A stretch of 64,000 bases of DNA from Amborella trichopoda (Eukaryota > Streptophyta > Magnoliopsida > Amborellales > Amborellaceae), in NCBI RefSeq assembly GCF_000471905.2, contig NW_006499677.1, positions 102,094-166,093 of the forward strand. The letters are read 5' to 3'. The notes beneath the pieces were generated by a model. It worked only from the letters and a program-made list of their open reading frames with translations. It had not been told where the DNA came from and did no database searches. The stretch's first letter is position 1. Every line of letters begins with the position of its first letter. This document shows, piece by piece, positions 35,975-46,892 of the stretch. The translations under genes and the position numbers were made by a program.

Positions 35975-36400
35975 CTTTGGTTGGCAGTTTATGCTCATAC
36001 CACCGAGGAGTGTTCTCTCTTTTTTATTTTATTTTTTTGAAAATTTTGGAAACATGGTTGGCAGCTTAGGTTCATGCCATCGTGGAGCGTTTTTATTTTT
36101 TGAATTTTTTTTGAAATTATTTGGAAGATCGGTTGGCAGTTTAGGCTCATTCCAGTTAGGAGCATTTTTTGTTTTTTTGAATTTGTTTTTTAAAAGCATT
36201 TTCTAGAAAATTGGTTGGCAGTTTAGGCTCATTCCACTGAGGAGCTTTGTTTTATTTTTTTTTAATTTGTTTTTTGAAAATTTCTAGAAATTTTGTTGGT
36301 AGTTTAGGCTCATGCAACTAAGGTGGGTTTTTTTTTTTATTTTTGTTTTTGAAATTTTCTAGAAAATTGGTTGGCAATTTAGGATCATTCCATCGAGGAG
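35975..36400. repeat. About 78-bp repeat with GGTTGGCAGTTTAGG (B2)
   Basis: Six units starting near 35980, 36055, 36131, 36212, 36293 and 36370. Each has GGTTGGCAGTTTAGGCTCAT, then a CACCGAGGAGCG-like word, then a T-rich run. B1 has two units. The core resembles the family-A motif CAGTTTAGGGTCATGC. Confidence 0.8.
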
Positions 36401-36680
36401 CGTTTTATTTTTGAAACTTGATAAAAATGTTTGAAAATAATTATAAAAAACCATGGAACACTCAAATTTAATTCTCGGAAGACCCCAAACTTAAGTGGGG
36501 GCATTTTTGGAAAAAAACTCTTGGGCGACACAGGACATGTCGCCCGGGAGGCATTGGTGGTGTCACTTAGCTAAAAAATTAATAAATATATATATATATT
36601 TTTTATTTTCTTTTGCCAATACGAAAATAAACAGAGCATGGAACATTTGGGTGACACGAGCAGTGTCGCCCACCTAGGCT

Positions 36681-36703
36681 GGGCGACACGACTTGTGTCG
36701 CCC
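36681..36703. repeat. Perfect 9-5-9 palindrome (B2)
   Basis: GGGCGACAC, GACTT, GTGTCGCCC: arms are exact reverse complements. It follows another copy at 36649-36671 (one arm mismatch, spacer GAGCA). It represents a motif repeated about 18 times in family B. Confidence 0.9.
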
Positions 36704-37088
36704 CTATTGTTTATTTATTTATTATTATTATTTTTTTGAGAAATTAAAAAGTAAAGTTCTTAGAAAAATATATGGGTGACACGAGGAGTGTCGCCCTTAC
36801 ATGCTGAGAGACATGGCTGGTGTCGCCCACATAATTATTTGTTTATTTATTTTTATTTTTTTGGGAAATGGGATTAAAAGGGGACTTTTCAAAAAAATAC
36901 ATTGGCAACACGGGTGGTGTCGCCCAACTCTGAGTGCGGTGTTGGGAGACACCAGGTGTGTAGCCCAGACCTCTGACCATCAAAATTATTTTGTATCATT
37001 TTTTTTGGCTTTGAGGTTATCAAAACTCGCTCTTGGCCAAAGGTTATAACTATAAGACACGTTTTGGGTTGAATTCTTTTTTTCTTTT

Positions 37089-37096
37089 TATAAAAA
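37089..37096 (+). promoter_or_regulatory. TATA box of the antisense PMD frame (B2)
   Basis: TATAAAAA followed by a CT-rich leader of over 100 bases and the ATG at 37224. It aligns with 3323-3329 in B1. Confidence 0.55.
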
Positions 37097-37223
37097 TCAT
37101 TCCTCTTCTCCTTCTTTTCTCATCCTCCAAACTCATCTTTCTTCTTTCATCTTCATCCTCTCCCTTCTTCATCATCGTCCTTCTGTTTTTACAAGTCCTT
37201 CTTGCTCACATTTTCAGATTTTC

Positions 37224-37973
37224 ATGGCTCCTAGGAAGGACAATGCGATCTCCGAGTGCAAGGGGAAGGCTCTCGAGCGAGTTGACGATGGAAGAGAGAA
37301 CGATGACTCGCCTATTTTTTCGAGGGTTAGGCACTTGCCTAAAAGTCTGCCTTCTCATATTTCTTAGGGCCTTCGGTCGGGTGAAGTTCCCTGATCGTCA
37401 ATGAATTTTCAATTATCGGACTTGGTTTCTTTCTGCTCGGCAATGGCCCGAGCTCATGGCCCTTCTGGCTTCAATTTCGATGATGGGTATCTTTATCATG
37501 GCCTCTTGCCATGTGAACTTTCTACTTCTCGAAGCTCTCGCTAAAAGGTTCAATCATCAGACGAATACCTTCTTTCTTCCTACGGGCGGGACAACGCCAA
37601 CCTTGGAGGAAGTTGCCTGGATTTTTGGCCTGAACCTAGCCGGGATTGTGTATCAACCTTCCATGCCACTGACGACCATTCTATCATGGGTGCGCGACTG
37701 TTGGGGGCTGTTTATTCTTAACATGGCTGGTGGGTTGATATGGATCTGTTGGTTCGGAATCGAGAGCAATCTCAAGCCGCTGAACAGATCCGTATTTTTC
37801 TTTTCATGCCGTTGGGCTCCATTCGTTTTTCAAGTGGTCGCAAGATGGTTCGTAGCTCCCATATTCCTTTAGTCCATGCCTTTTGGGCCGAATTGGCGAG
37901 CATATACCAGGGTCTTCATGATCGCGTCACGCGAGGTGACAAATTTATTGAGGCCAGTGTCCGAATTTTGCAG
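37224..37973 (+). pseudogene. PMD-like antisense frame, first coding block (B2)
   Basis: Starts MAPRKDNAISECKGKALE. The best-kept part has LLASISMMGIFIMASCHVNF, LLEALAKRFNHQTNTFFLPT, then GTTPTLEEVAWIFGL, a clear PMD signature, and later a WVRDCWG segment. It ends at 37973 before GTATAT, the donor shared with B1. Copies of this domain are found in MAIL/MAIN host proteins and in transposons. In the host, MAIN/MAIL1 act in the nucleus on heterochromatin silencing. What it does in a retrotransposon is unknown. It points against pol, with its own TATA box. The copy is broken. Confidence 0.75.
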
Positions 37974-38253
37974 GTATATTTTTTAACACAATTTTATTTT
38001 ATTTTTTCCTTGAAACTCAATTTTTTGTTTGGTTTTGGGTTCTGGAACTCATATTTTTGCACAAGAGATTTATAGGAAAAAGCCCCACTCGATTTGAGAG
38101 TGTCTCGGTTGGGCAACACTGGCCATGTGTCACCCAATCTGGGCTGGGCGACACTACAAGTGTCGCCCAAACCAAAATGTCCCGGATGATTCCGGGGTCC
38201 TAGGTTCTCGCTTGGTGACTTTTTGGGATGCTTTTGACTCCTGTTTTCTGTAG
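37974..38253 (+). other. Intron-like spacer in the B2 PMD frame
   Basis: Runs from GTATATTTTT to TTTTCTGTAG and is T-rich throughout, as plant introns are. It contains two palindromic motif copies (about 38111-38135 and the perfect 38146-38168). It aligns with 4233-4524 in B1. Confidence 0.6.
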
Positions 38254-38780
38254 ATTTTGGCTTACGACCATGTCGTCATTGTCTGTCCTCCTCAATCAAC
38301 AACGGCTGTATCTGCTGCTCTGGGACTAGCATATGTTAACGACACCACTCGACCCTGGGATGCCAATTTTTATCGCAGGATTCTTGACCCTGGGATGCCA
38401 ATCTTTCCGCTTCGTCGACACTCTTCAACCCTTTTGGCCAAGGAAAGTTTGTCATGGAAGGGAAAGAAGTCCTTTTCAAGTGAGGGGTTAGCTAAGCAAG
38501 TCAATCCCACAACCACTTCGAACTATGATTCTTGGTGGGAACCTGCCTGCACTCTTCCACTATGCCCTAGATCTTCGAGATTTCATGGAGAGTCTTCTGT
38601 TCCTGCTTAAGATCTCGTGCCTCATTAAGAAGATGATGCCTCTTGTTCAAATAAACAAATCAAATCCAATGAGGACATATGTGACATCAACTTGGAAGAG
38701 GCTGAAGTAGAATTGGCTCGATGGGTGGCCTTCGTGGCGAAACTCAAGGAGTAGGATGTTGATCCGAAGACGAAGACTGA
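38254..38780 (+). pseudogene. PMD-like antisense frame, second coding block (B2)
   Basis: Starts at the shared acceptor, with VVIVCPPQSTTA early on, and later SWKGKKSFSSEG. The end carries an acidic, possibly helical tail (NLEEAEVELARW, VAKLKE). Downstream at about 38944 is a GAATAAAGT polyadenylation-like signal. Copy is broken. Confidence 0.6.
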
Positions 38781-39931
38781 ATAGCCAAACTATTTTATTT
38801 TCTTTACTTTTTTCCTTGGCATGAATGAGTTGATCATGTGACCATTCTCATTTTCAGTACTTTTCGTTTTATTGAAGTCTATTGGGACAGTAGACCAAGT
38901 TTGATGGCGCGAACGCTTGTAATTAGCCAGTTTTTTAATGGATGAATAAAGTCAGAATTTTGAGATAGCCACAATTTTGTTTTCTGTTCTGCTTGATTTC
39001 TCTTCTTTTTTTTTATTGTCCCTGTTTGGGGGTCTTTTAACTTGTACGTGTGCAGTTGACTCGTTGAAGTAGAGTAGAACACTTTCTTTGCACACACTTT
39101 CCAAACTAAATTGTTACAAACTTGGCCCCCTAGTTGTAGGGTTTTTGGCTCGAATTTCCAGCTATTGAAACATTGTACACACACACAGGGATGAGCTTGA
39201 CTCATTTTGCCTCATGGGATCCAGTCGAGAGAAAAACGCTCCCAAACTAACCAATATCACCATTGGCGAGATTCACCCATCTCCGATATGTGGTAATTTG
39301 TAGTTTTACTCATACAACCATGGTGTGCCTGACTAGTTTCGATCCTTTGTAATAGGCATAGGAAGTTGGCTTCAAGAATGAGGCCAGATGACTAACAGTT
39401 TAGCCTCTTGTAGTGATGGAGGAAGCCTCTTCTTAAAGGAGAAAGCTTTTGAAAATGGATGAATTTAACAATCAAATTGAAACAACATTTTCAAAAGGGA
39501 TGGGCCTTACAGTTTTGCCACCTGTGGCCCCTTTGGTGGTGATTTTCTTTGTTCTATTTTATCCAAAGATGATGAAAGGATTCCCTTGTGGGATCGTGAG
39601 AACTCAGAAATCACGAAGTTGTCTTTTTACCTTTGGAGCTTTAATCCTCTGCTTTGCGGATCTAAGAAGAGTCCTTTGGATTCTTGCTAGGCTTCCATCT
39701 TGGAGGGTCTCCACATTTTTTAAGGTTCGTCGAAATCACTACGGTTTTCCATTCATGTCACCCTCCTACATCCTTCTGAGTTGGTTCTGTTGGGAGCCTG
39801 CAAGGTTTAGGAGGAGTCTCCATCCTCAGGGTTTGGTCGTGCAGTATTATTGGAACTTGCGAGTACTTGTTTGTACTTGAGTGTTTTGCATCGAAAGCTC
39901 CTTCTTGGAGATTTTATTCTCACTTTGACCC
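38781..39931. other. B2 region between PMD frame and pol, nothing firm
   Basis: Contains the 3' untranslated part of the PMD frame with a polyadenylation-like signal (about 38944), then about 900 bases without a feature I can support. A 143-residue open frame at 39449-39880 has no recognisable motif and no counterpart elsewhere in the window. Confidence 0.4.
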
Positions 39932-39976
39932 GTGATGCCTTTTCAGGCTTTCACCACATCCATTTTTTTTCTTTTG

Positions 39977-40121
<145 letters not shown>

Positions 40122-40166
40122 TTCTTTGTGATGCCTTTTCAGGTTTTCACCATGTTTTTTAGCCCG

Positions 40167-41050
40167 TTAAGGGTAGTATTTTCTGAGATACATTGCATTA
40201 ATGGGGTCGTTGAGTTCGTACCCCTCTTGATTTTTTATTTTATAAGAATTGCCTGCATGCACTTGGGTAACCACGAATGGCCCCTCCCAATTAGGTTTGA
40301 ACTTTCCTAATGGGTGTGGATTTGCAAGAGTGTGGAATATTTTCTTGAGGACCATGTCTCCTTCTCTGAATTGTCGAGGAACAAGTTTTCTTTTGTATGC
40401 CCTTTCTATTCTATGTTGGTAAGCAACAAAATTTGTGTTGCTCATAGTCATTTTTCATCCAAATTAATGAGGGCAGCGATTCGTGCTTCAACCTTCTGTT
40501 CCTCATCCGAATTTTTATGAATAAGGATTCAAAGAGATGGTATCTCAACTTCGATGGGTAGCACTGCTTCCATACCAAACACTAATGAGTATGGGGTCAT
40601 GCCAGTAGGAATCTTCTCATTTGTCCGGTAGGCCCATAGGGCGTCATTTAGTTTTTCATGCCAGTCTTTCCCATCTTCTATTATTTTGTCTATGATTCTG
40701 AGAAGTCCTTTATTTGTGGCTTCTTCTTGTCCGTTTACTTGAGGTTAGTAAGGTGTTGAGAATTTATGTGCTATCTCAAACCTTTTGCACACGTTAGTGA
40801 CCTTTTCATTTTTGAGATTGGATCCACTATCAGTGATGATTGACTCAGGAACATCAAATCTGAATACGATATTGTTCTTTGTGAAATGGGCAACATGTTG
40901 GCTTTCAATTTTAACAAATGATGGGGCCTCTACCCATTTGGTGAAGTATTCTTTAGACGTTAATTTAAAACGCCGAACGTTTGAGGCTTTTGGTGAAACC
41001 ATTGTAATGACATCAAGATCCCACATGGCGAAGGGCCATATAGGCGGTGT
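40167..41050 (-). pseudogene. pol: B2 integrase
   Basis: The minus-strand C-terminal domain (40451-40167) carries RQFREGDMVLKK, GKFKPNWEGPFVV and MYLRKYYP at the end. The core part (41026-40745) has EYFTKWVEA, NNIVFRFDVPESIITDSGS and EIAHKFSTPY. The order and motifs are Ty3/Gypsy, distinct in sequence from family A. Broken. Confidence 0.8.
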
Positions 41051-41059
41051 TGAGTTTGG

Positions 41060-42418
41060 TGATACGGATGGTGCATGGATGAGGTCTTAGTAGAGTTCAT
41101 ATTTGGGACACCTCTTAATGAACTTCCAGCAGTCTTCAGCCATGGTGGTCCAGTAATAGCCTTGGCCAACCATTCTGAGTAATCAGCGGGGGTAATGAAC
41201 TTCGCCTTGAGCAGTTTGTCGATTTCTTCTTTAATTTTGAGCTCAAAGTGGGTCTTTTGACATAAGAGTTTCTGCCTTATAGGCTTTACCCGTTCGTTGA
41301 ACATTAGGTGATGATGTACCAATGTGGGTTCTAGCCTTGGCATATGATCGTATGATCAGACGAAGACATCACGATATTCCTTGAGAAAGGAAATCACATT
41401 TTTCGCTCGTCAGATGATAAGGAGGTTCCAATCTTGGTTAACCTTGGGTCCTTCTCTTCAATGATAACCATTGGGTCACCATCCAACTTCTTCTTGAATT
41501 GCTCAACATGGGAAGTTTGTTCCTCAGGTTGAGAGAAATCTTCAGACTCTTGACTCTCTTGATCTTCATCTTGGTCGTTCAATTCATAGTCTCGGGTATT
41601 ATGCATCGTTATAGGGCTATCTTGAGTGAGCGTCGTTTTTGAAAATTCTTTTTCATTATTATCAACTTTATCATTTTTTAAATTTTCCACCGTATCTAAA
41701 ATGTCGCAAGAGGCGTTCCTTATGGGACACGAAAGAAATGTTGGGGATCGAACGCGTAGGGCAGTTAGATGGCCACCCTGTACCTATCCATTTTTTGGTA
41801 CCGAGACTTGGAGGTGTTGTTGGTATGCTTAGAGCGATTTTTGAGATAGAGGAGTGATCGACCAATTCTGTTCCTGAGTTTGAGTAGGCGAATGAGCACG
41901 CTTGGCTGTGTTAGAGCCGATTATACATACCTTCAAATCTAGGTCAATGAAAAGGTCTTCAATTCCTAGTTCTTATGTGTGCCGAGATGTGGACTAAGAG
42001 TTATCCCCTGTTGGGTAATCAAGGATCACCTTTGGCCATTTTGAAGGATGGGCATTGAGAGGATCGAGGCTTTGAATGCCTCCAGATACAAAGCTCAGAT
42101 AGCTTGAAGGCTTCATCCGGCTCTGAAATAAAGTGAGAGAACACCCAATCCTCTTCGATCCCTGTTTTCAGTTTTGGCTTGGGGTGATTTAGAAATCGCC
42201 TCCATTACGCCTTAGCCTGGATGGAAGCCTTGGGAGAGGAGCATGTGCCAAGCTTCGAGGGACCCGAAACCATATCGATGTTTACATTGGATAATGTCTT
42301 CCATCGGTGCGGAAGTTTGCAAAATTTGAGGATCAGGGTCGCCAGCCTCTAGGCGTAAGGTGGCACAACCAGCTTGCTTGAAGGAAGCGAGTGGGATTTC
42401 TCCAAGCTCGACCCCAAC
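41060..42418 (-). pseudogene. pol: B2 RT connector and upstream pol region
   Basis: Minus-strand frame 41343-41060 has PRLEPTLVHHHLMFN, VKPIRQK and LKIKEEIDKLLKAKFITPADYSEWLA, the start of a Tat RT. Upstream (41690-41394) is an acidic linker (DQDEDQESQESEDF), and 42418-41870 reads as the Tat segment between protease and RT. The A4 LTR follows at 42419. Broken. Confidence 0.65.
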
Positions 42419-44740
42419 AGCTGGTTAGGTGCCTCGATCTCGCCCTCCGGATCCTTTGGGGATCGAGCGGCATGCGTCTCTGATCGAGGGAAGACTCAGG
42501 ATGTTTTTGAGATCGCTCTCTCAGGAACCTCGTTCTAGCACAGGGGCAGGTGTTACCAACCGGTGAGAGAGGAATTTAAGGTGGGTTCGGGACTTGCTCG
42601 GGCTGGCTTACATGGGCGGCCTCTTAGCGAAGAAAGCCCCCCAATAATAAAATTGGTTTGGAATCCCCTCCTTTGACTTGTATTCTTTTGTTTTCTGCAA
42701 TCACACACATATGGAAAAGGTTATAAGATAGGTGGGTCAGACCTCACCCTTTCCCTCTTTGATGAACGTACACAAGCATGCGCATTCAAAAAGAAAAATA
42801 AGAGAAGAAAGACGAGGGAGAGAAGAATTCAACTGAGCGAGGAGATCAAAGCAGTGACTAAGTTGGTGAATAATTGGCTTAACGTGGTAGCAAAACGGGC
42901 TCGGTAACTAAGGCCCGCTCACATGATTACTCTTAGATGTCATTACCAACACTGACTAGTTAGGCACGATGGTTAGTCTGTCGTGGCAATAAAGCAGGCC
43001 AAGAAATCCTAACACAACAACATTATGACTAGACGACAGGACTACCATGAGAGGCTAACCTCAGTCCCTCATAGTCAAATGAAGGACTAATAGAATGAAG
43101 GTTATGAGGAAAGAACAAGAAGAAAAGAAGAGAACAGAAAGAAGGAGCGAGAAGAAAGGAAGAGAAGAGTATGAAAGACGAGAGGAAAAAAGAGAGAGAG
43201 GGAAGGAAGACATAGTCGGTGCTAAGCACTGCCGACTGTATTAGAAGGAAGAGAGAGAAAATGCAGTTGAGGCTAGGATTCACTGACTGTGTCATATAGA
43301 GGAGAAGAGAGAGAAGATGCAGTCGGTGCTAGGCCTCACCGACTGTTTCAAAAGAAGAGAGAGAAAATACAGTCAGCACTAGGCTTCGTCGAGGCTTCGA
43401 AAAGAAGAGGAAGGAGAGAACCAGCAAGCACCAGGCTCGCGTCGATTGTGATGGGAGAGAAGCAAGAGAGAGATCAAGCCGACGCTAGGGTTCACTAATT
43501 GCAATAGAAGAGAGAGAGAGAGAAAAATCCAACCAGCGTTAGGCTTCGCCAATTGTGATAGAAGAAAAGAGAGAGAAATCTAGCCGACCCTAGGTTTCAC
43601 CGGCTGTGAAAGAAGAGAAGAGAGAGAAATCCAGCTGGTGTTAGGCTTCATTGACTGTGACAGAAGAGAGGAGAGAGAAATTCAACCGGTGCTAGGCTGT
43701 ACCGACTGTGACAGAAGAGAAGAGAGAGAAATCCAGCCAATGCTAGGCTTCACCGACTGTGACAAAAGAGAAGAGAGAGAAATCTAACAGGCGTTAGGCT
43801 TCACTGACTGTGATAAAAGAACAGAGAGAAATCAACTGGTGCTAGGCTTGGTCGACTGTGATAGAAGAGAGTAGACATAAATTCAGCCAGAGCTAGGCTT
43901 CTCCGACTATGACTGAAGAGAAGAGAGATAAATCCAACTGACGCTAGGCTTTACCGACTGTGACAGAAGATAAAAGCGAGAAATCCAACTAGCGATAGGC
44001 TTCACCGACTGTGATATAAGAGAAGAGAGAGAAATCCAACCGGCGTTAGTCTTCATCGACTGCATTAGAAGAGGGGACAGAGAAATCCAACCAGTGCTAG
44101 GCTTCACCGACAGCATTAAAAGAGGAGAATGGATGGAGATAGAGATGAGAAGAAGAGAGAGACATGAGAAAGAGGGGAGAGAAAGAGTGAGATGAGAAGA
44201 AGGGGAGAGAAAGAGATAGAGATGAGAAGAAGAGAGATAGAGATAGAGATGAGAAAAGGGAGAAGAGAGAAAGAGGGAAGGAGAAAGAAAGTTACCTGAT
44301 CGAAGGGTACCGGCCCTTTTCTTCGCTCTCCTCTCTCTCTCTCTTCAAGACGTGCCCACAAGCTCAAGCAAAAATCAAAATTTTATTTATTGAGCTAAGA
44401 AGAATGAATTTTACAATGAGGCATTACCTGCTTAGATAGAATTCAGCTAAAATGTGGTTGTACGCTAAAAACCTACTTAGAATTGAAGATAATTACAATT
44501 TAATTGAATTTAAAGAAATTCTAAAAGTGGGTGCAAAAGGATTGTTTTACCCCTGCCTAACAATGTATGGAATTTCAGAACAGTCCCTGCTGCTGGCCGA
44601 GAACTTGTGTGATCTTTCATGGCTGACCCGAGGTTATTCTGATGCCCATTTGATCGAAAGATTATTGTTTTCTTGTAAGGCTCGACATGACGATCATTTT
44701 GACACCAACTTCGAGCCATGAATCATAATTTTGAGCCAAG
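42419..44740 (-). repeat. A4: family-A LTR piece inside B2
   Basis: Begins (plus strand) TGGTTAGGTGCC, the reverse complement of the LTR end, and matches the A3 and A5 LTRs up to about 44740. The start-of-LTR part is not present. No family-A internal sequence is attached on the 42418 side, so it looks like a solo or recombined LTR. It carries a regular 51-bp array (43208-44115), a GA tract, and a polyadenylation signal near 44383 (minus). Confidence 0.75.
43208..44115 (-). repeat. 51-bp inverted-repeat array, about 17 units (A4)
   Basis: Each unit has a purine spacer (AGAAGAGAGAGAAATCCA) and a core like CAGTCGGTG, CTAGGCCT, CACCGACTG. At 43320-43345 the arms are perfectly complementary. Start-to-start spacing is 51 in the middle of the array (43709, 43760, 43811) and slightly less elsewhere. 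Most units have arm changes. Confidence 0.85.
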
Positions 44741-44749
44741 ATTATTGTT

Positions 44750-45600
44750 TTCTTGAATGAAGCTCTAGGATTTTCCCTTGTTTCAAAGGAGACAGTGGCT
44801 CAGATGGCTATCACTTGAACAATCTTGATCCTTGAGGTCGAGGCTTCTTCAGCAGTAGTAGTCTTAACAGCACCATCTAGGGCGGTTTTTAGTGGTGTGA
44901 CTAGCATGATTGCAGGCATGCTTAAAGCAGGCCTTCAGGGTTTGAGGAAGCTGCCTTTCAATGAGCTAGGTGAAGCTTTAACAAAGCTGAGGGAGTTCGT
45001 TGTGACTACTACGGTTGGGAGTGCACCAAAGTGCTTTCCCATTTGGATGCAACTCTAAACGAGTTATAGAGCTGGCGGTTGAGAGTGTTACATCGTGAGG
45101 TAGAAACTGGCAGTCTAATCTCTTTGGAGGAGCTAATCTTGTGTTGTCGCAAGAAGATAGATGCTTGCATCAAGAATAAGGCCATGATAACTAGCCATCA
45201 GCAGGATCTCAAGAGGGACGCGCAAGGAAGCTTCAAGAGAATGATCGAAATCAGAGAAGAGATGTGAATACTGAGACATGAATTGCGGGCCTTGAGACCT
45301 AGATGGTTCAGAGGAGGGCTATGGAGGCCTCATTGTTTGAAGATTCGTCTGAGCTCAATGGCACAATTGAGTCGGAAACTTTGGCGATGGTAGAGGAGAC
45401 TCAAACAGTGACGGAACTGAAGGAGCGTGTCTAGGGCACCGAGACATCTCCTGCAGTGTGCAACACAGAGATCAATAAGATGATCGATAGGTTCTGAACA
45501 TGTAATTTCCTCTTGCCAGTACTTTATAACAGTTTTTAACTGATGAATAAAGTGCTTTTCTCTTTTGACTTTGCTGCATGATTTCATTCTCTTCTTACTT
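44750..45600 (+). pseudogene. B3: tail of an antisense Tat ORF
   Basis: Plus-strand frames at 44825-45058 and 45079-45267 are Leu/Lys/Glu-rich and could form a coiled coil (LILCCRKKIDACIKNKA, LKRDAQGSFKRMIEIREEM). They are followed by ACTGATGAATAAAGTGC near 45540, much like the 3' end after the B2 PMD frame (38935-38950). It may be the C-terminal part of a PMD-type frame from another Tat element. This is a guess from context. Confidence 0.35.
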
Positions 45601-45639
45601 TTGCTGCACCTCTTGTGATTTCTTTTTTTTTTTTTTAAT

Positions 45640-46892
45640 GCCTCTCAACACTTTTATTGCCTCAAGAGGCTAATACCCTAGGCCTTGTTTAGCCCCATGG
45701 TGGGCTGTTATAGCTTGTATAGGTTCGAAATAGGGAGTCATTGCTTTTTCTCCTCTTAAGGGCTCATAGTTCATTTTCCTCATAATTTAGTGAGCCTGGT
45801 TGCTATAGATAGTCTAGTTAGGAGGGGCATCGGCCTCCATTAGTGGCACATTTACTTCAAGCTGATCATAGATTTTAGTCTCTGGCACGAACTCCTTGAA
45901 ATGTTTTAAAGCGATACGTATGACCTCCAACTAACTCTAGAGACTGCAAACTTCGGTTCTTAAGTTTGCCAGGGGATCCTGCCATTGAGGGGAAGAAAGT
46001 TGCTCTTTATCAAAATGCTCTCCTCCTGAGAGGTCGGGGAAAAGAAAAACCTTTAGCTGGTCACCGGTCTGAGGAGCATCCTCTATATTCAATGCAACTG
46101 GATTTTGAAAAATATTCTACGACAGTTGTCACGTCGCTTCGGCTTTCAAGGGCGCAATGGGGATATGCAGAACTTTCTGCTGGTCCGGCGTATAGGTGAT
46201 CCTTGAAGCCGGGAATTCTATCCCCGTGGCTTGCTCTATCTCATGAATGACCACTGGTTCATCTTTCGACAAAGGTGGCTCAAAACTGGGGGTAAAAGGC
46301 GAAGACTCCTTTCCAAGCGAAGAAGGATTTTCTTGAGGGATGATGGTTGAGATGTTAGAATGAAGGGTGGTTATGGGTAAAATTCAGCCCTGCCTTTCTT
46401 CCTCTTTGAACATTTTCGGCAATGTTCTCCCAACATCCTCAACATATTTATGAGAAAAAGATGTTGTCTTGATTGTAGACTTGTGACCTCCATCGTGTGG
46501 CTTCTAGAGCGATGCCAAGTTCGTGAAGTAATATTTTGCATCAGAGTTTCAGCTACTGGGAATGGTCTTTTGTCAGCATAGACCGTATGATTGATGTCTC
46601 TCATCTTGATTATACTTGAAGCACTGATGTAATGTTCATGGAACCACCCCTAGTCATGGAGCCATGGCCGATCGAGGAGAATATTGCAGGAAGTGTCGGT
46701 GTCGATTACATGAAACTGGGCATAATCATTTAGCTCATCTATCTTAAAATGAATGCATATTGTGCCAGATGGCTTCTCTCTTGATTGGTTGATCCCTTGA
46801 ACTATGATGTGGGTCGGGGTAAGATCTTCGGACTCCAACCCTAATCGAGTAAGGATCCTCCTTGGAATAAGTTTGACTGTCGACCCTCCATC
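45640..46892 (-). pseudogene. pol: B2 protease and post-protease region
   Basis: From 46892 downward the minus strand reads DGGSTVKLIPRRIL, the D-x-G core of a retropepsin. It continues with DLTPTHIIVQGINQS, GTICIHFKID, DYAQFHVIDTDTSCNILLDR and PWLHD, the Tat protease. Further down (46604-46371) is a less conserved segment. The protease would cut the Gag-Pol polyprotein. Broken; the A5 LTR piece starts next to it. Confidence 0.7.

Larger units (their letters stand above)
33339..37050 (-). repeat. B2 LTR-containing, repeat-rich segment
   Basis: Starts TGTTTATTGATG as B1 does at 290. It is non-coding, with several tandem blocks (35380-35740, 35770-35945, 35975-36400) and clusters of the 9-5-9 palindrome (34164-34186, about 34267-34345, 36523-36545, 36649-36703, 36774-36796, 36903-36966). 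The base composition shifts from T-rich to AT-rich in the last kilobase. The inner LTR edge is not visible. Confidence 0.6.

Noticed and set aside
39449-39880. 143-residue plus-strand frame
   Set aside because: No motif, no counterpart in B1 or elsewhere in the window, and unusual composition; probably chance.
44825-45267. Independent small host gene with coiled coil
   Set aside because: Its 3' end resembles that of the B2 antisense unit and it lies inside nested elements, so a transposon-borne tail is more likely.
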